This document shows positions 19,601 to 32,030 of a DNA stretch of 64,000 bases, one piece after another; the stretch's first letter is position 1; the number at the start of each line of letters is the position of its first letter. A program made the position numbers and the translations under genes. The stretch lies in NCBI GenBank assembly GCA_030021035.2, contig JARYZH020000092.1, positions 248,001 to 312,000 on the forward strand, read 5' to 3'. This stretch comes from Notholithocarpus densiflorus. Lineage: Eukaryota; Streptophyta; Magnoliopsida; Fagales; Fagaceae. Under the pieces are notes generated by a model. The model searched no databases, was not told the DNA's origin, and saw only the letters and a list, made by a program, of their open reading frames with translations.

Positions 19601-22600
19601 TTGAAGTTTGAACCCCACCAGTCTCCTCCCTCTATTTACCTATATAAATAAAAGTTATTTTGGAATACATTTGATTGGTTTTATGGTTTGTGGCAAGTAA
19701 ATTTTTTATATTTGCTGTCATAATAAAAGATTTTGGTGATTAGAGTTTTATAGGATTATAAATTAATAGCTATTTTTTTCTTGTTTTGGTTGGAATTCAG
19801 ATGGCATACAAATTAAATAGATTGATGGTTTCTTTCCTTTTTTTGTATATTTCTTTTAGGGAAAATAATAAGATTGTAAAACTTGTCAGTGATACTTAGG
19901 GTTTATTGCTGATATACTGATTTTGTACCCTTTGTATATTTCTTTCATATATTGATGATATATAATTTTACATTTGTGTACAAAAGACTGTAAAACTAAA
20001 TGCAAAATCCCTCACCATCTCATTGATACCTTTATATTTATTATTGTTCTATGTGCGGTGTGAACCAATTTGATACATAAGAGATTAATGCAATATGCAG
20101 TTTTTACCTTTTCAGTTTTGTCAACAAGATTGGTTTGGTTTTCAGGGAAATGTTTTTGGTTGGTAATCAATATTGATATCTTGAATAGAAATTTCTAGAT
20201 TTGTTCAAAATATTGTAGTTTGTAATATATTCATAGTGGCAATTACTTAAAAAAAATCTGTGGCAATCACAAAAGGAAATGTGAAACACTTGTAGTTGAG
20301 AGATTCATTAACTAGCGGATATTTGGAATCAATAAAAAAATTAAGTGGTGAGTATTTGTTAATAAAATAATTGGATTCACTAAGTATTTTAAGTAGCGGA
20401 TATTTGTTAATAAACACTTGGATTCACTACTTATCAGATAAAATGAAGTACTCGTATTCAACAAAGTTTTTAAAATTTTGTTATGATTGAGTTTTGTAAT
20501 GCTTAAGCTATCAAAAGTTGCTATATTTAAAATGTTCTTGAATTCCCTTCTCAAGATCTCATTGTTGCAAGAAGGGCATCTTGCATTTGCCACAAGTCAG
20601 ATTTTTGGTACGATATGCTTGTTGAAAAAGAAGAAAGGATTGTGGTTCTGATATATGTTGATGTGGAATTTCTGACTTTGCTAGGTATATGGTTTTTATG
20701 ATGAGTGCCAGAGGAAGTATGGAAATGCTAATGCATGGCGGTATTGTACAGATGTTTTTGACTATCTAACGCTCTCAGCAATTATTGATGGAACAGTAAA
20801 TCTCTCTCTTCTTTTTCTCTGTTTGTCTCTCTATCTATATTTAGGTTACATCTAATGTAATTGATATACAATGTTAAATCACTTAACAACTTTTATAATT
20901 GCATGTCCACTTTTGGAATTTAATGTGTTTGTTTGCCTATGTTGTCCAGGTGCTGTGTGTCCATGGTGGTCTTTCTCCTGACATTCGAACAATTGATCAG
21001 GTTTTTTCCTCTCTTTAGCTGTTGGTCATCAGAATTATATTTAAAAATATCATTATTTATATGCATTTTATGTCGCAAGTTATGCATTGGCTAATTTATG
21101 CTATATAACATATTTTATGTACTAAATGATTTCTGTGAAAATCAATCAAAGGTATCAATCTCATTTTCCTGAATAGTTTTACTAATAATCAGTCGAAGTA
21201 GTTGTGTTTTCTATTTATTATTTAAACAAGTCACGTGGATGGTTTTATAAATCACCATGTAGTAGGATGGAGGAATTTTCTTTCAAACCAAATTTTGAGG
21301 TTAACTTTTTCCTTTGGTGGAGGGGTTCAAGTGATAGTCCAGTGGTACCACACCCTTTGTGGTGCTTGATGTTTGTGGTTCAAACCCCTCCTCCCTCCTT
21401 CCCCACTATTTATCTATATTAAAAACAATAAAAACAAAAATAAAAATCATTTTAAGGAAGTCCTGTTGCTCTGTTTTTCTATATACATATGCAATAAGTA
21501 TGATCACTAAAATTCTGCACCTGATGGTTTTTCTTTCTCCTTTTTTGGTGCATGCATGAAGATGGATAAAAATTCTGTTACTTTTGTGGTTCATATATTT
21601 GGATTGCTTAGTGAAGCAGGAATTGTGCTGTTGTATGGATTGAATATTATTCAAACTACTTCCTTTTGCAGATAAGGTTAATAGAACGAAATTGTGAAAT
21701 TCCACATGAGGGGCCATTTTGTGATCTCATGTGGAGTGATCCTGAAGATATTGAAACATGGGCAGTCAGTCCACGTGGAGCGGGTTGGCTCTTTGGGTCC
21801 AGGGTCACTTCAGAGGTAATATGACATGCTCTCAAGACTCAACTTTAACAGGATAGTTTGTTCTCCAACTTAAGAATATTTGCTCTTGTGCAGTTCAATC
21901 ACATAAACAATCTGGATCTGGTTTGTCGAGCACACCAACTTGTACAAGAAGGCCTTAAGTACATGTTTCAAGATAAAGGCTTAGTAACTGTGAGACTTTA
22001 CTTTTTATTTCAGTTTTGCTGCTTAATTATTTATAGGTTGATTGAGTCTTACCTATCAAAAAAAAAAAAAAAGGTTGATTGAGTAGATTGTTTCTGGAAA
22101 TTTGCAGGTGTGGTCTGCACCAAATTACTGTTATCGTTGTGGGAATGTGGCTTCTATATTGAGCTTCAATGAGAATATGGTGAGATATTATGAACTTACT
22201 TTATTCCCTTTTTTTTTGATAAGTAATGAACTTACTTTATGCCTTATATTATGTGTTCATGATAAAGGTGAATGTTCAGATTCAGACTTGCATGATATAT
22301 CTGATACTATGGTATATGGAATCCTTCTGTCATCGTGTTAGGCATAGTTGATTATTTTCTTTAGCCCTGGGTGCGGGGTGGTGATGCAATAGGTGTTTGA
22401 TTCAAATGTTACCATTACAAAGTGAGGAGGGGGAAAAAGACACTGCATCCGTGATTGACCATTTTTCATGACTGAATTAAGGGGAGGGAGGACGGGAGAG
22501 AGAGGACACCATTTTTTGTGTGTGGTGTAGACATTGACTTCTACAAGATTGGAGAAGATACATAGGCGATATTATTGACTGCCCTTATTGTTGGTATTGA

Positions 22601-23954
22601 TCTTTTGCCCTTTGTTGCTGTGGTTCCTAACATTGGCATCCATGGTTACCTGTCTCCTTCCCCAGGATTGTCCAAAATAATCATGAACGAATTTAGTAGT
22701 TTTCTGAGAAAGTGAAGCCTCTTAACATTAGTCATGTTTTGAGAAGGGGCATTATGAACTCATTTATCAAAAAATATTTTTGGGGGAGAGGGGGGGGGGG
22801 GGGGGGAGAATGAGGTTATAGCAGCAGTACAGTCGTTAGAAGTGAAGATGTCATGTTGGGGTAGGAGTGAAGGCAACGTCAAATTGGGGATTTCTTTACC
22901 TCTTAAGTTTTGTTGTTCTTTTGCAGTTTCTCTCTCTTTTTGTTTGATATTCGTGGACTTGATAGCCAGCCAAAATGATGGTTATTATTTTGATGGTTCA
23001 TCATATTGGATCATGTATCGACTTAGTTTGCATCTTAGGTTCCATATATTTGTCTTCCTTTGGTTTCATTTACTCATGTATAGTATATTCATTCTGGACA
23101 ATGTGTCTGTAAATACATTTGTTTGTGTGTATAAAATAAAATACTACCCCATTCGTTTTTCTTGTCTTGTTTAGAAAAATTTTAACTTTTTAGGGATATC
23201 ATTTAATATATTCTCCTTTTTAAGGGCACTTTAGGAATGTTTATAAAAGTGTATCCATTGACTTTTCAAAAATGATTATATTTTGGATGTCCCAAAATAG
23301 AATAGAGGACCGAGAAATAGGGATGGAGGGAGTCAATAGTAGTTGCCAATAATATTCTTTTATGTTATTAGTTTTAAAAAAAAGTCACTGTTTTGGACCA
23401 AATTTTATTTCACTGAAAAATATGGAAAAATGTTTCTTGGAAGACAATTATTCGTTATTAGCAAATATTATTCTATAATACTTTGTTGGTGGAGTGGTTG
23501 GAGGTTGATGTTTGTCACTGCTGTTCTTGATTAGTAATTCTGATGATACATTTTAAGATCTTATGAACATTTTTATATTGACCATGCATGAAAATCTATT
23601 GCAATTTGACTAAGTACTCTCATCGTTAGGGTCATGACTTGGGCTCATGCTTACATTGGCATGAACTGTTTCCAAGCATTGCATCTTAAAAAAGGAAGAA
23701 AAAAAATTATTTTTAAGGAATGGAATTTTTAGGGAATGACTAAAGCTGAATCTATTGTTTGTCAGCTTATGCCATTCTAAACAGGAATTTTCTAGATTTT
23801 AACTTATTTTGAGGAATCATTATTATGTTAAACCATGTTGGTGGATGCTCATTTCTGCCATTTGAAACAGGAGAGAGAAGTCAAGTTTTTCACTGAAACA
23901 GAGGAGAACAACCAGATGAGAGGACCAAGGACAGGAGTCCCATATTTCTTATGA
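16644..23954 (+). CDS. FyPP: Serine/threonine protein phosphatase PP6 catalytic subunit (FyPP type), 303 aa
   Basis: Ten exons: 16644-16724, 17926-18072, 18178-18245, 19230-19287, 20685-20795, 20950-21000, 21672-21815, 21894-21989, 22108-22179, 23871-23954. All junctions are GT-AG and phases join to exactly 303 residues, the family length. It begins MDLDQWISKVKDGQHLL. PPP metal-binding motifs are GDIHG (49-53), GDFVDRG (77-83) and GNHE (109-112); the C-terminus is the PP6/PP2A-type PYFL whose final leucine is a methylation target. In plants PP6 works with SAPS-domain regulatory subunits and PP2A-A scaffolds in dephosphorylating PIN auxin carriers, phytochrome and ABI5. Nothing appears damaged. 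Introns carry two SINEs and a Stowaway-like MITE. Confidence 0.97.
19542..19653 (+). mobile_element. SINE with 10-bp target duplication, in PP6 intron 4
   Basis: The insert is bounded by the direct repeat GTTATTTTGG (19532-19541 and 19654-19663). It carries a tRNA-like first half (CCCCAGTGGTTCTAGCACC) and a B-box-like GTTTGAACCCC, ending in a short TA/AAA-rich tail. Confidence 0.8.
21322..21437 (+). mobile_element. Second SINE of the same family, in PP6 intron 6
   Basis: It resembles the 19542 element: GGGGTTCAAGTGATAGTCC, GTGGTACCACACC, then GTGGTTCAAACCCC as B-box, and an A-rich tail with AAAACAATAAAAAC. No clear target duplication was seen. Confidence 0.7.
23138..23337. mobile_element. 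Stowaway-like MITE in PP6 intron 9
   Basis: Ends read TACTACCCCATTCG on the left and ATAGGGATGGAGGGAGTC on the right, resembling the CTCCCTCCGTCCC termini of Tc1/mariner Stowaway elements. The length of about 200 bp fits. The ends are diverged, so it is old. Confidence 0.7.
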
Positions 23955-23987
23955 TCACAGAGAGTTATTTGCCTGCATTACGTGTAA

Positions 23988-24295
23988 ACCAATTGAAGAA
24001 TTGTGATTTGATGTTGAGACTTGAGAGTGCCATACTGAGGAAGCCCTGAATATGTTGATGTTTGCATCTGGCCAAGTTGCTTTAATATTTGTGAGCTGTG
24101 TATTAGGTTGCTAATTGTAACTCCATCCATTATTTATCAGTTAATGTCCTCATTCCAGGAAGTTTCTGATCCAGCCTGCTCTTGGATGCTTGTGCTATGT
24201 ATTAGGCTGTTATTGTTGCCTAGGTAATTTTAACTAGCATCTTATTTTTATGCCATGTATTTTAGCGCGCATTTGGACTTCCAGACTGGTTTTTG
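23988..24295 (+). repeat. PP6 3' flank, copy 1 of a downstream duplication
   Basis: This stretch just after the PP6 stop matches 35913-36165 and 36872-36916 (shared GTGATTTG, AGGAAGTTTCTGA, TCTTGGATGCTTGTG, CATGTATTTTAGC blocks). It is probably PP6 3' UTR and marks the left part of the duplicated block that continues into the oligopeptidase gene. Confidence 0.75.
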
Positions 24296-26146
24296 TGCAT
24301 AACCTGTTTCCTAGATAAGTTGGTTCCAATGTGGGGCAGGATGTATCAGGAGAAAAACATGCAAGAGTGAGGGGGTAAAGAAATTTATTACACCTGATGC
24401 ATCTATGAAATGGGAATTGTCATCATATGTTATTTTGTTGTGGTTCTCTCTCTCTCTCTCTCTCTCTCAAATGAAATGACTCCCTTCCCTATAATATTTG
24501 GGTGAAGGGTGAGACTGATGTTTAGTTCAAGACTAGGCCCATGTGTAAACTATATCACAGTTATGATTGGGATGGATGCCAAAGATCTAAAATCTAATTT
24601 CTTTCAGGTTTTATAATGTAACCCTTACTAAATTTGATCTAAAATATTTTTGAAACTTCAAATCTGTCCTAGGATCGGGAAAGATTAGAGAAACCTACTA
24701 AACTGCTTTCTTGCACTTCAAAGAAATGGCTGTTGTAATGAAATTTCAATGAAGATGTGTTTTACATCATGACCTAACTGAATTGTAAAATTTGTAGGAA
24801 GGACCCGATCATGAATTTTACGAGCCTTTCGTAGTACAATGCTTAGAAAATTATAGGGTCCCCACCCCCCCCTTGGGGCATGCTTGTCATTTTCGGTTAA
24901 GGGCATTTTCGGTATTTTTGCTTAGATAAAACTTATGTACAGTACTTTATGTGCTTTAGGTTTCATTTTTAAAATTCTATTATGTGGTTATTTAAAAAAT
25001 ATACTTTCATAAAAAAATCACGTAACAAAATTTTAAAAGAAGAATTTAAGGAATAATAGTACTATAATGCTTTATTTTTTATTATTACTATTATTCTCCT
25101 TGTCTGGAACTGAAGTACAGGTTTAGGTCCAAAATAAATAATAGGGGTCCAGTACTGCAGTACATTAATCCATGCATTGATTTCGCCAAATCTAAAATCT
25201 CTCCGCTTGCCCATAGAATATTAATAAAACTTGGTTCTTGGAAAAAGTTGAAAGATGAGTTATCTTATGAGATATGTCATATGTGATACCGAAGGTTAAT
25301 TTTTATTCTTTTGGGTTGCATTGGTTAGATATTCTACACAAATCATATATGGTACTTGGCTAGGCCTAGGAATATGCTGTTAGCCAAGTTGGAATAGAGA
25401 CTGATGAAAGATAGGATATTTGGGTAAAAACCATAATTTCCAAAGATTTCAATGGACCCTACTACTCTCTATTGTCCCCCAATCGAGGTCGGGGCAGTTA
25501 GAATGGGCATAAATGGGTTATCGACAAAAGGGTCCAGCGCTAGGTTTTTGGTAGATAAATAGATTGGAAGCTAATATACCAACATACAAGAGAGTTAGTT
25601 GATGGAGGGAACCAATTTGTTAAAGATCTTATTTTGCTGTGATCAAAGTAATAGCTACTAGCTGAAGATGTGATGCTATAAAGACATTAGAGTCTAGTTT
25701 AATCTCAGTCTCATGGAGGTCCCTGTAGCATCAATTGATGATGTGCATCTTCAAAATTGATTTTGTGCTCTTGAAATACCAACCAAACTATTGTGAAGTA
25801 AGTCTATGTTATTTGATCACTCATTCTTGATTGCGAGTGCTCTCTCTCGAATATATGAGAAAGTCCACGATGGTTGCATTTTATTATTGCCAGTAAACAA
25901 TGAATTTCCTTTCAATATAGTTTATACTTTATATTAGAAAAAATAATAATAATAATTAGAAGCCGGCACATTCATTTTTAGATACGTTGGGTGTCCAATT
26001 ATGGAATTACCTTGTCAACCGTGGACACTGTACTTTGTCTATGACTATGATGTCTGTAACTGTAAGCTCCTGAGCGTTGAGTGCAAGGAGAGGAGAGCCA
26101 CGTTCTGTTCTTATCTGAGTTGGATCTCATCAGGTCAGGGTGGAAG
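24296..26146. other. PP6 to oligopeptidase B spacer
   Basis: A (CT)n run lies at 24445-24468. The rest is AT-rich sequence without a recognisable gene. It should contain the promoter of the first oligopeptidase copy near 25.9-26.1 kb; I cannot place a convincing TATA box. Confidence 0.4.
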
Positions 26147-28030
26147 ATGACGACGACGACGACGGCGATGGCGAAGAAAGTGAGTCAGTTGATGGAAATG
26201 TTCGGGGACGTGAGGGTCGACAACTACTATTGGCTACGCAATGACTCTCGCTCCAATCCTGAGGAGGTTATCTCCTACCTCAAACAAGAGAACCATTACA
26301 CCCATTCCATCATGTCCGGTACAGTACTACTTCACTTTCCTTCTTCATCCTACTAGTTACTACTATTTCTCACTCTCTCTGCTAATATCAAATACTCATT
26401 ATATATTAATATTATAGATACCAAAAAGTTTGAAGATGATCTGTATGCCGAAATAAGAGGGCGGATCAAAGAGGACGATGTGTCTGCGCCTGTACGCAGA
26501 GGAGCTTACTATTACTACCATAGGACTCTTGAGGGCAAGGAGTATGTTCAACACTGTAGGCGTGCTGTACCCAATCCGGACGCCCCACCTTCTGTGCACG
26601 ACACCATGCCCGATGCTCCTCACAACGAACATATTATCTTGGACGAGAATGTTAAGGCTCAGTCTCACCTTTTTTATAGCATTGCTGCGTTTAAGGTTAG
26701 TCCCAATCACAAGTTGGTGGCTTATGCTGAGGATACTAAAGGAGATGAGATTTATACTATTTATGTCATTGATGCTCACACTGGAGCTCTTGTGGATAAA
26801 CCTCTTGTTGGTGTCACTGCCTCTCTTGAATGGGCTACTAATGGTGATGGGGCTTTTGTTTACATCACCATCGATCAAACTCTCCGCCCTCACAAGGTTC
26901 TACTTCTACTTCTTAATTTCCTCTATTACAAAATTATTGAATAGCATATGTTTTCCCAATAACATATATATATCTCTACTATATAAGAATATGATAAGTA
27001 TCCACTGGGGGTGTTGTGTGTGTGACTTACCAATTATTCAAAAAAAAAAACCCCAAATTAACAATATGTCTTGAATTAGATAACTATAGCTCAGAATTTG
27101 GAATTCACACACTCATTCTTGGTCTTTGTTCCTTTGTTATGGGTATTGGTCTGTTTCTATTGCTCACAGGCATGGTTACATAAATTGGGAGAGGAGCAAT
27201 CAAGTGATACCTGTCTTTATCACAAAAAAGATGATACCTTTTCTCTTGATCTTCAAGCTTCTGAGAGCAAGAAGTTTTTGTTTGTTGCTTCTGAAAGTAA
27301 AAATACAAGCTTCAACTTTTATCTTGATGTTTCAAAGCCTGAAGATGGACTTCAAGTTCTCACACCTCGTGTAGACGGCATTGACACCTCAGTCAGCCAT
27401 CGTGGGAATCATTTTTTTATCAAGAGGAGGACTAATGAGTTTTTTAATTCTGAAGTTATAGCTTGTCCTCTGGATAATACATCTGAAACTACACTTCTTC
27501 TTCCACACAGGGAAAGGTAATAATCCAATCGTAACATACCATGATGCAACAGCTTACACAGATGTTTGTGCAAATTTATCATTTTGTGAACTTATTTGTT
27601 GTGTATCACTGTATCCATTTTAGAAAATTTTGCATGGAATGTAATATATCTTTTGTAGCTACTGTTCCCTCAACACTCTTGGAGGGCATGAGGTTCCATG
27701 GTCTAAATAAAAGCTTATTAAATTTGAATTTTGTCCAGTGTAAAAATTCAGGATATACTACTCTTTAACAATCATATCGTTGTATATGAGCGCGAGAAGG
27801 GCCTACCAAAAGTAACTATTTATGGCCTTCTAGATGTTGAAGAACTGCTTAAGTGCCTTCAAGGTGGTCATACAGTTGAGTTTGTTAATCCTATATACGC
27901 AGTGGAACCATCAGAGTCGCAGTTTACTTCCAGCATTTTACGACTTGACTATAGCTCAATGAAGACTCCTCACTCAGTGTATGATTATGATATGAAGACA
28001 GGCATTTCTGTCTTGAAGAAGATCAAAACA
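26147..28030 (+). pseudogene. Oligopeptidase B (prolyl oligopeptidase family S9) copy 1, truncated before the catalytic domain
   Basis: Four exons read in frame: 26147-26318, 26418-26896, 27170-27516 and 27739-28030, giving 430 residues with no internal stop. The order is an N-terminal MEMFGDVRVDNYYWLR segment, then the beta-propeller region (DTKGDEIYTIYVIDA, DDTFSLDLQASESKK, TPRVDGIDTSVSHRGNHFF, SSMKTPHSVYDYDMKTG). The last exon ends at a good donor, but the next exon (VLGGFDALNYF in copy 2) and everything after it are missing. The Ser-Asp-His catalytic domain is therefore absent. Homology to copy 2 continues some 650 bp into the next intron and stops near 28.68 kb. The first ATG in frame is 26147. 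It is either a decaying fragment or makes an isolated propeller; the clean frame suggests recent or selected. Confidence 0.85.
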
Positions 28031-28685
28031 GTAAGTTATATAACCAAATTATTGTGTTCTGCATTGACTTCTGATTTGCATGCTCAAAATAGTTGTTATA
28101 TTTGTTTTTTCTGATCTTTTCTATGAGTATGATTTGTCTATGGATATATGTGTGCGTGTGTGTGTGCATGTGCATGCGGGCATTCATTTTCCTGTGTTGC
28201 AATTATAAATTAAGTTGGAACATACTAACATTGAATTGCAAATTTTAATACTTGTGTGTGTGCGTGTGTGATTTGACTTCATGATGTACATGCTTGCTCA
28301 TTTTATTAATCCAAGAATCCTCAAATGCGCGGGATGGCAGAAAAAACATATATTAAATCAGTGAAATTATTCTTGAAAAAGCTTATTAAATGAGGATACA
28401 CAGACTTTGCTGATGGGTTTTTAAAGTAGTGTTTTAATATTTGTGGAAAGAGATCAAGAAAATGTGGAGTTAACCAAGGAAGCCAAGCTCACAATGCCAG
28501 TTACAAATACAATATTAATCAATACATTTCAATTTCCTATCTCTTTTAGTAACAAATCCTGCTCTGTAATTTCCAAAAATGTCAAAATATTCTTCCTGTT
28601 CAAAACTAGCTAAAACAATCACATGGATTTTCTGACTTTATGGGATTGAAGAATCTTGAAGACTGGGACATACACAATATATATT
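28031..28685 (+). repeat. Intron remnant shared by both oligopeptidase copies
   Basis: Blocks such as CCAAGAATCCTCA, GGCAGAAAA and TTTCCAAAAATGT match 42142-42995 in copy 2 in the same order. Beyond about 28685 there is no further likeness, so this marks the duplication breakpoint. Confidence 0.75.
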
Positions 28686-29600
28686 TTTTGACAAGTACAC
28701 ACAATTCTGATTTGAGAGCGTTGAAGTCTGTGTATATTAGAATTAGTTTTCTTTTGAGTTTTTGGCTTAATCTCCATATTTATATTTTGGCAACTGTTTT
28801 TGTGGGATTGCATAATCTGGTGGATTCTTCTCCATCACCCAAATTTTGTGTGAGCAATCAAAAAGTAAAGCAAATTCTGTGGAAATATTCCTTTGATATT
28901 GTATATGGAAGATGTAGCGCGTCTGTTTTTGGATTGAAAATTTTCTACTTATTGTTGGGTATTGGACATCAGTACATGGCAGATGAAGTGCATCTGTTTT
29001 TTGTGAAAAATCAAAGCTGGAAGAGGAAAGCATGGTGAAGAAAAGAAATCAGATTGCTTTTATCCATGACTGATTAAAAGATGGAACAAATATGGAGAGG
29101 ATAAATATGTTCACAACCTGTGTGATTTTGACCATGTTAATTTCCTCTGTTTTTTTTTCCTCTTTTATGATTTGATAGATAATGGTAGCTCAGCAAAGAA
29201 GTGATCTACTAAGACCATCTTTGTCCTTTGCAAGCTTGATCAGTCTAGAGTAAGTGTTGATTGGTATATTGCTTATAACTATTTTTTTAATGAGAAAGGG
29301 GCTACTCTTTATTGTTTGAAATTTCCTTTGTAGTTCTATATTTCAGAAAGTGATCTACCTACAGGTTCCCACTCCATCCTACTTAATTGATTATAATTTC
29401 CCTTGTATTGATTAGTTTCTGTGATTGATTTAATTTTATTATAGAGTGAATTAGGGAATTGAGCCTTTACTTAGCATTTATCAGATTTCAGTGAGACAAA
29501 ATCTTATTAGAATTCTCTCTAGGTCTCGAATGAAATTTATTTTATAGCAATGATTTTGTTAGATTTATATTGAATGGGACAACCACCTGTCTTCATAGCT
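28686..29600. other. Unassigned sequence after the duplication breakpoint
   Basis: A 132-codon open frame at 28640-29038 lacks recognisable motifs and overlaps intron-derived sequence; I treat it as chance. No gene is supported. Confidence 0.4.
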
Positions 29601-29689
29601 TATTTATAATATGATGAATGACCCTTGGTGTATTAGTGGGACCAATTTGATCATAAAAAAAATAATATAACCCATCATAAATATATGAT

Positions 29690-30760
29690 GAATGGTCCTT
29701 GGTGTAAATTATAATAAATTTGCTTGAATGGAACTCCAAAAGTTGCTTCAAGAAACCTTGTTTCAAGTTCAAGTGTTAAAGACATGCAAGTCTGTCCAAG
29801 AATCAAGTGAGAAAGTGCTGAATTTTAAAGCTCGATAGCTGCTCGACACCTCCTCGACACCTGGTTATCTGTCGAGCTCTTAAAGTGTTTCTTATCACAA
29901 TCTCGATACCTTCTCAATAGCTGGTCGATCGATTGAGAAATCTTCTGTCTCCTCAATAGCTCCTCGACACCTGGTGGATCGATCGAGATGTTCCTCGACA
30001 CCTGCTCGATACCTCCTTGATCGATCGAGATTTACTGAGCCTTACGAAATTCAGATTTTCAGATCTGATTTTCGGCCCATGCTGACATGTATGTGTAGGG
30101 TTTCTTTTCTCACAACCCTAGACATATATAAGACTTGTTTTAGAGGCCGTCACATAAGAGAATACAAAGAGAACATATGCAAAAGGTGACCGATGCCTTA
30201 TTCTCTCTAAAAGAAGCTACTGCGTCTTTGCGCCTTAGGGTTTTGTAACCAAGTGCTTCTTGATCTTCATTGTTGATGAAGTGAAGAACTTTGCAGCCAA
30301 CATCTTCTCAAGTTGGTGATTAAGTCGCGTACTGGGATCCGCGCAATTGGTTAGTCACGTACTGGGATTCGTGCACCAAATGGTGGCGTTCATATATTGA
30401 AGAGTTCAGAGGTTCTGAAGCGGTAGAAGGTTTCTGTTGTGAGTTTATCTACAGGGATTGTAGAATCTAGGGACAAAGGTTTTGTATTAGATCTAAAACT
30501 CCTTTTCATTATAGTGGATTACTTTTCGGGAAGGTTTCCCCCCAAGTTTTTTACTGTGAAACTAGTTTATTTCATTAGTTTTCCTATGTCATCATATCTT
30601 GTCTTATTTACTTTTCTGCTGCATTCATTATTGACATGATATTGATGTTTGTTTGTTTTAACAAGTTTTATTCATAGTTAATCTAATAAACAACTTGAGT
30701 TTAAAACTTGTTAATTCTATCAACCGGAGTCTAAATTTCCCAATATTATAAAACATCATT
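29690..30760 (+). mobile_element. LTR-like retrotransposon segment, ends not resolved
   Basis: It holds repeated CTCGACACCT and CGATCGATCGAGA motifs and a TATA-like ATATATAAGA near 30123. A leader-like stretch with two CACGTACTGGGATTCG-like words follows. These features fit a Copia-type LTR, probably solo, since no gag-pol frame follows. A related motif occurs in the element at 1-882, in the opposite orientation. Confidence 0.5.
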
Positions 30761-30885
30761 CTAGAATGGTTTTTGTTACTGAAACCCTTGGATGAAAGAT
30801 TTTGTTATTTGCTGATTGTTTCAATAACCATATTTCCCAGCATAGTGCTTCCCAAAATGAAAATGACTTGAGTTTCGCAAGTCAT

Positions 30886-31190
30886 TTTGAAATAATAGCT
30901 TATTGCAATGAAGATATCCTTGCAATAACTTAATATGAATTATTTTTAAATCTATTGCAATGACAAAAATATTAACATACCATAACATATAAATTATTTT
31001 ACAATCTATTTCAATGAAAAATATTGAGATAACATTGCAATAACCTGATATCAATTATTTTACAATCTATTGCAACAACAAATATTAAGATATCATTGCA
31101 ATAACATAATATCAATTATTTTACAATCTATTGTAATGAAAAATATAAAATAATTATCTATTACAAAAAATATTCACATACCAGTGATCA
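30886..31190. repeat. 'ttgcaata' array 2
   Basis: About five units of roughly 61 bp are built on ATTGCAATGAAAAATATT, CATTGCAATAACCTGATATC and ATTATTTTACAATCTATTG. It ends in AACATACCAGTGATCAGACAC, shared with array 3. Confidence 0.8.
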
Positions 31191-31789
31191 GACACCGTTT
31201 TAGGTTACTACAAATGGAAAAAGGAAAAAGGAAAGGAAAAAGAAAAAGAAAAAGAATAAGGGGAAGCGGAAGAAGTAGATTTATAGAGCGTTTATAAGAA
31301 ACATTGAGAGAAAAGAGAAGAAAGAAATTTGAGCAGAGAAGACTGAGAGAAAGAGAGAAGCAGCCGGTCAGAGAAGACTGAGAGAGAGAAGACTGACAAA
31401 ACCTCTAGTTCTTGGTACTAAGCTCCCTCTTTCTCTTCCTTTTATAAGTTTGGAAATCTTCATAATTTCTAGTCTTATATTTTCTTTCAATTGGGTTGAT
31501 TCATGATAATTTTGAATCAAATAATGTTTATAATTAGATAAAGGATCATTCTATAGGTGCTGGAGATTATTGTTATCTCAAATTTTACGAGGATCAAACT
31601 AATAAATTTGTGTGCGTGTCCAATTTCGGCTATGGTGGCTGAGACTGGTTGGACCAGGTTAAGCCTTTATTAGATGATTTCATACCATTTTATTTTTATT
31701 TATTTATTTAGGATGAGTAAACATAAAACGTGTGCCATTTAAGGTTCCTCTTTCATTTCCCATTTCTTTTTTTGAATTTTACGACGATT
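31191..31789. other. Spacer between arrays 2 and 3
   Basis: It starts with GTTTTAGGTTAC and A/G-rich AAAAAGAAAAAG runs that recur after array 3, so the two arrays and their right flanks form a larger repeated unit of about 0.85-0.9 kb. No coding sequence is recognisable. Confidence 0.5.
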
Positions 31790-32030
31790 GTTTTACAATG
31801 ACAAAAATATTAATAACATTCCATAATATATAAATTATTTTACAATCTATTGCAATGAAAAATATTGAGATAGCATTGCAATAACCTGATATCAATTATT
31901 TTACAATCTATTGCAACAACAAATATTAAGATATCATTGCAATAACATAATATCAATTATTTTACAATTTATTGTAATGAAAAATATAAAATAATTATTT
32001 ATTACAAAAAATATTAACATACCAGTGATC
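31790..32030. repeat. 'ttgcaata' array 3
   Basis: Close copy of array 2 including the closing CCAGTGATCAGACAC, followed again by TTTTAGGTTAC and an A/G-rich run. A (TC)n microsatellite follows at about 32277-32300. Confidence 0.8.

Noticed and set aside
21406..21717. 103-codon minus-strand open frame
   Set aside because: It overlaps PP6 intron 6 and exon 7 on the opposite strand; no motif, and the plus-strand exon explains the region.
28640..29038. 132-codon open frame after oligopeptidase copy 1
   Set aside because: Its start overlaps the shared intron remnant, it has no recognisable domain, and the composition is ordinary AT-rich spacer.
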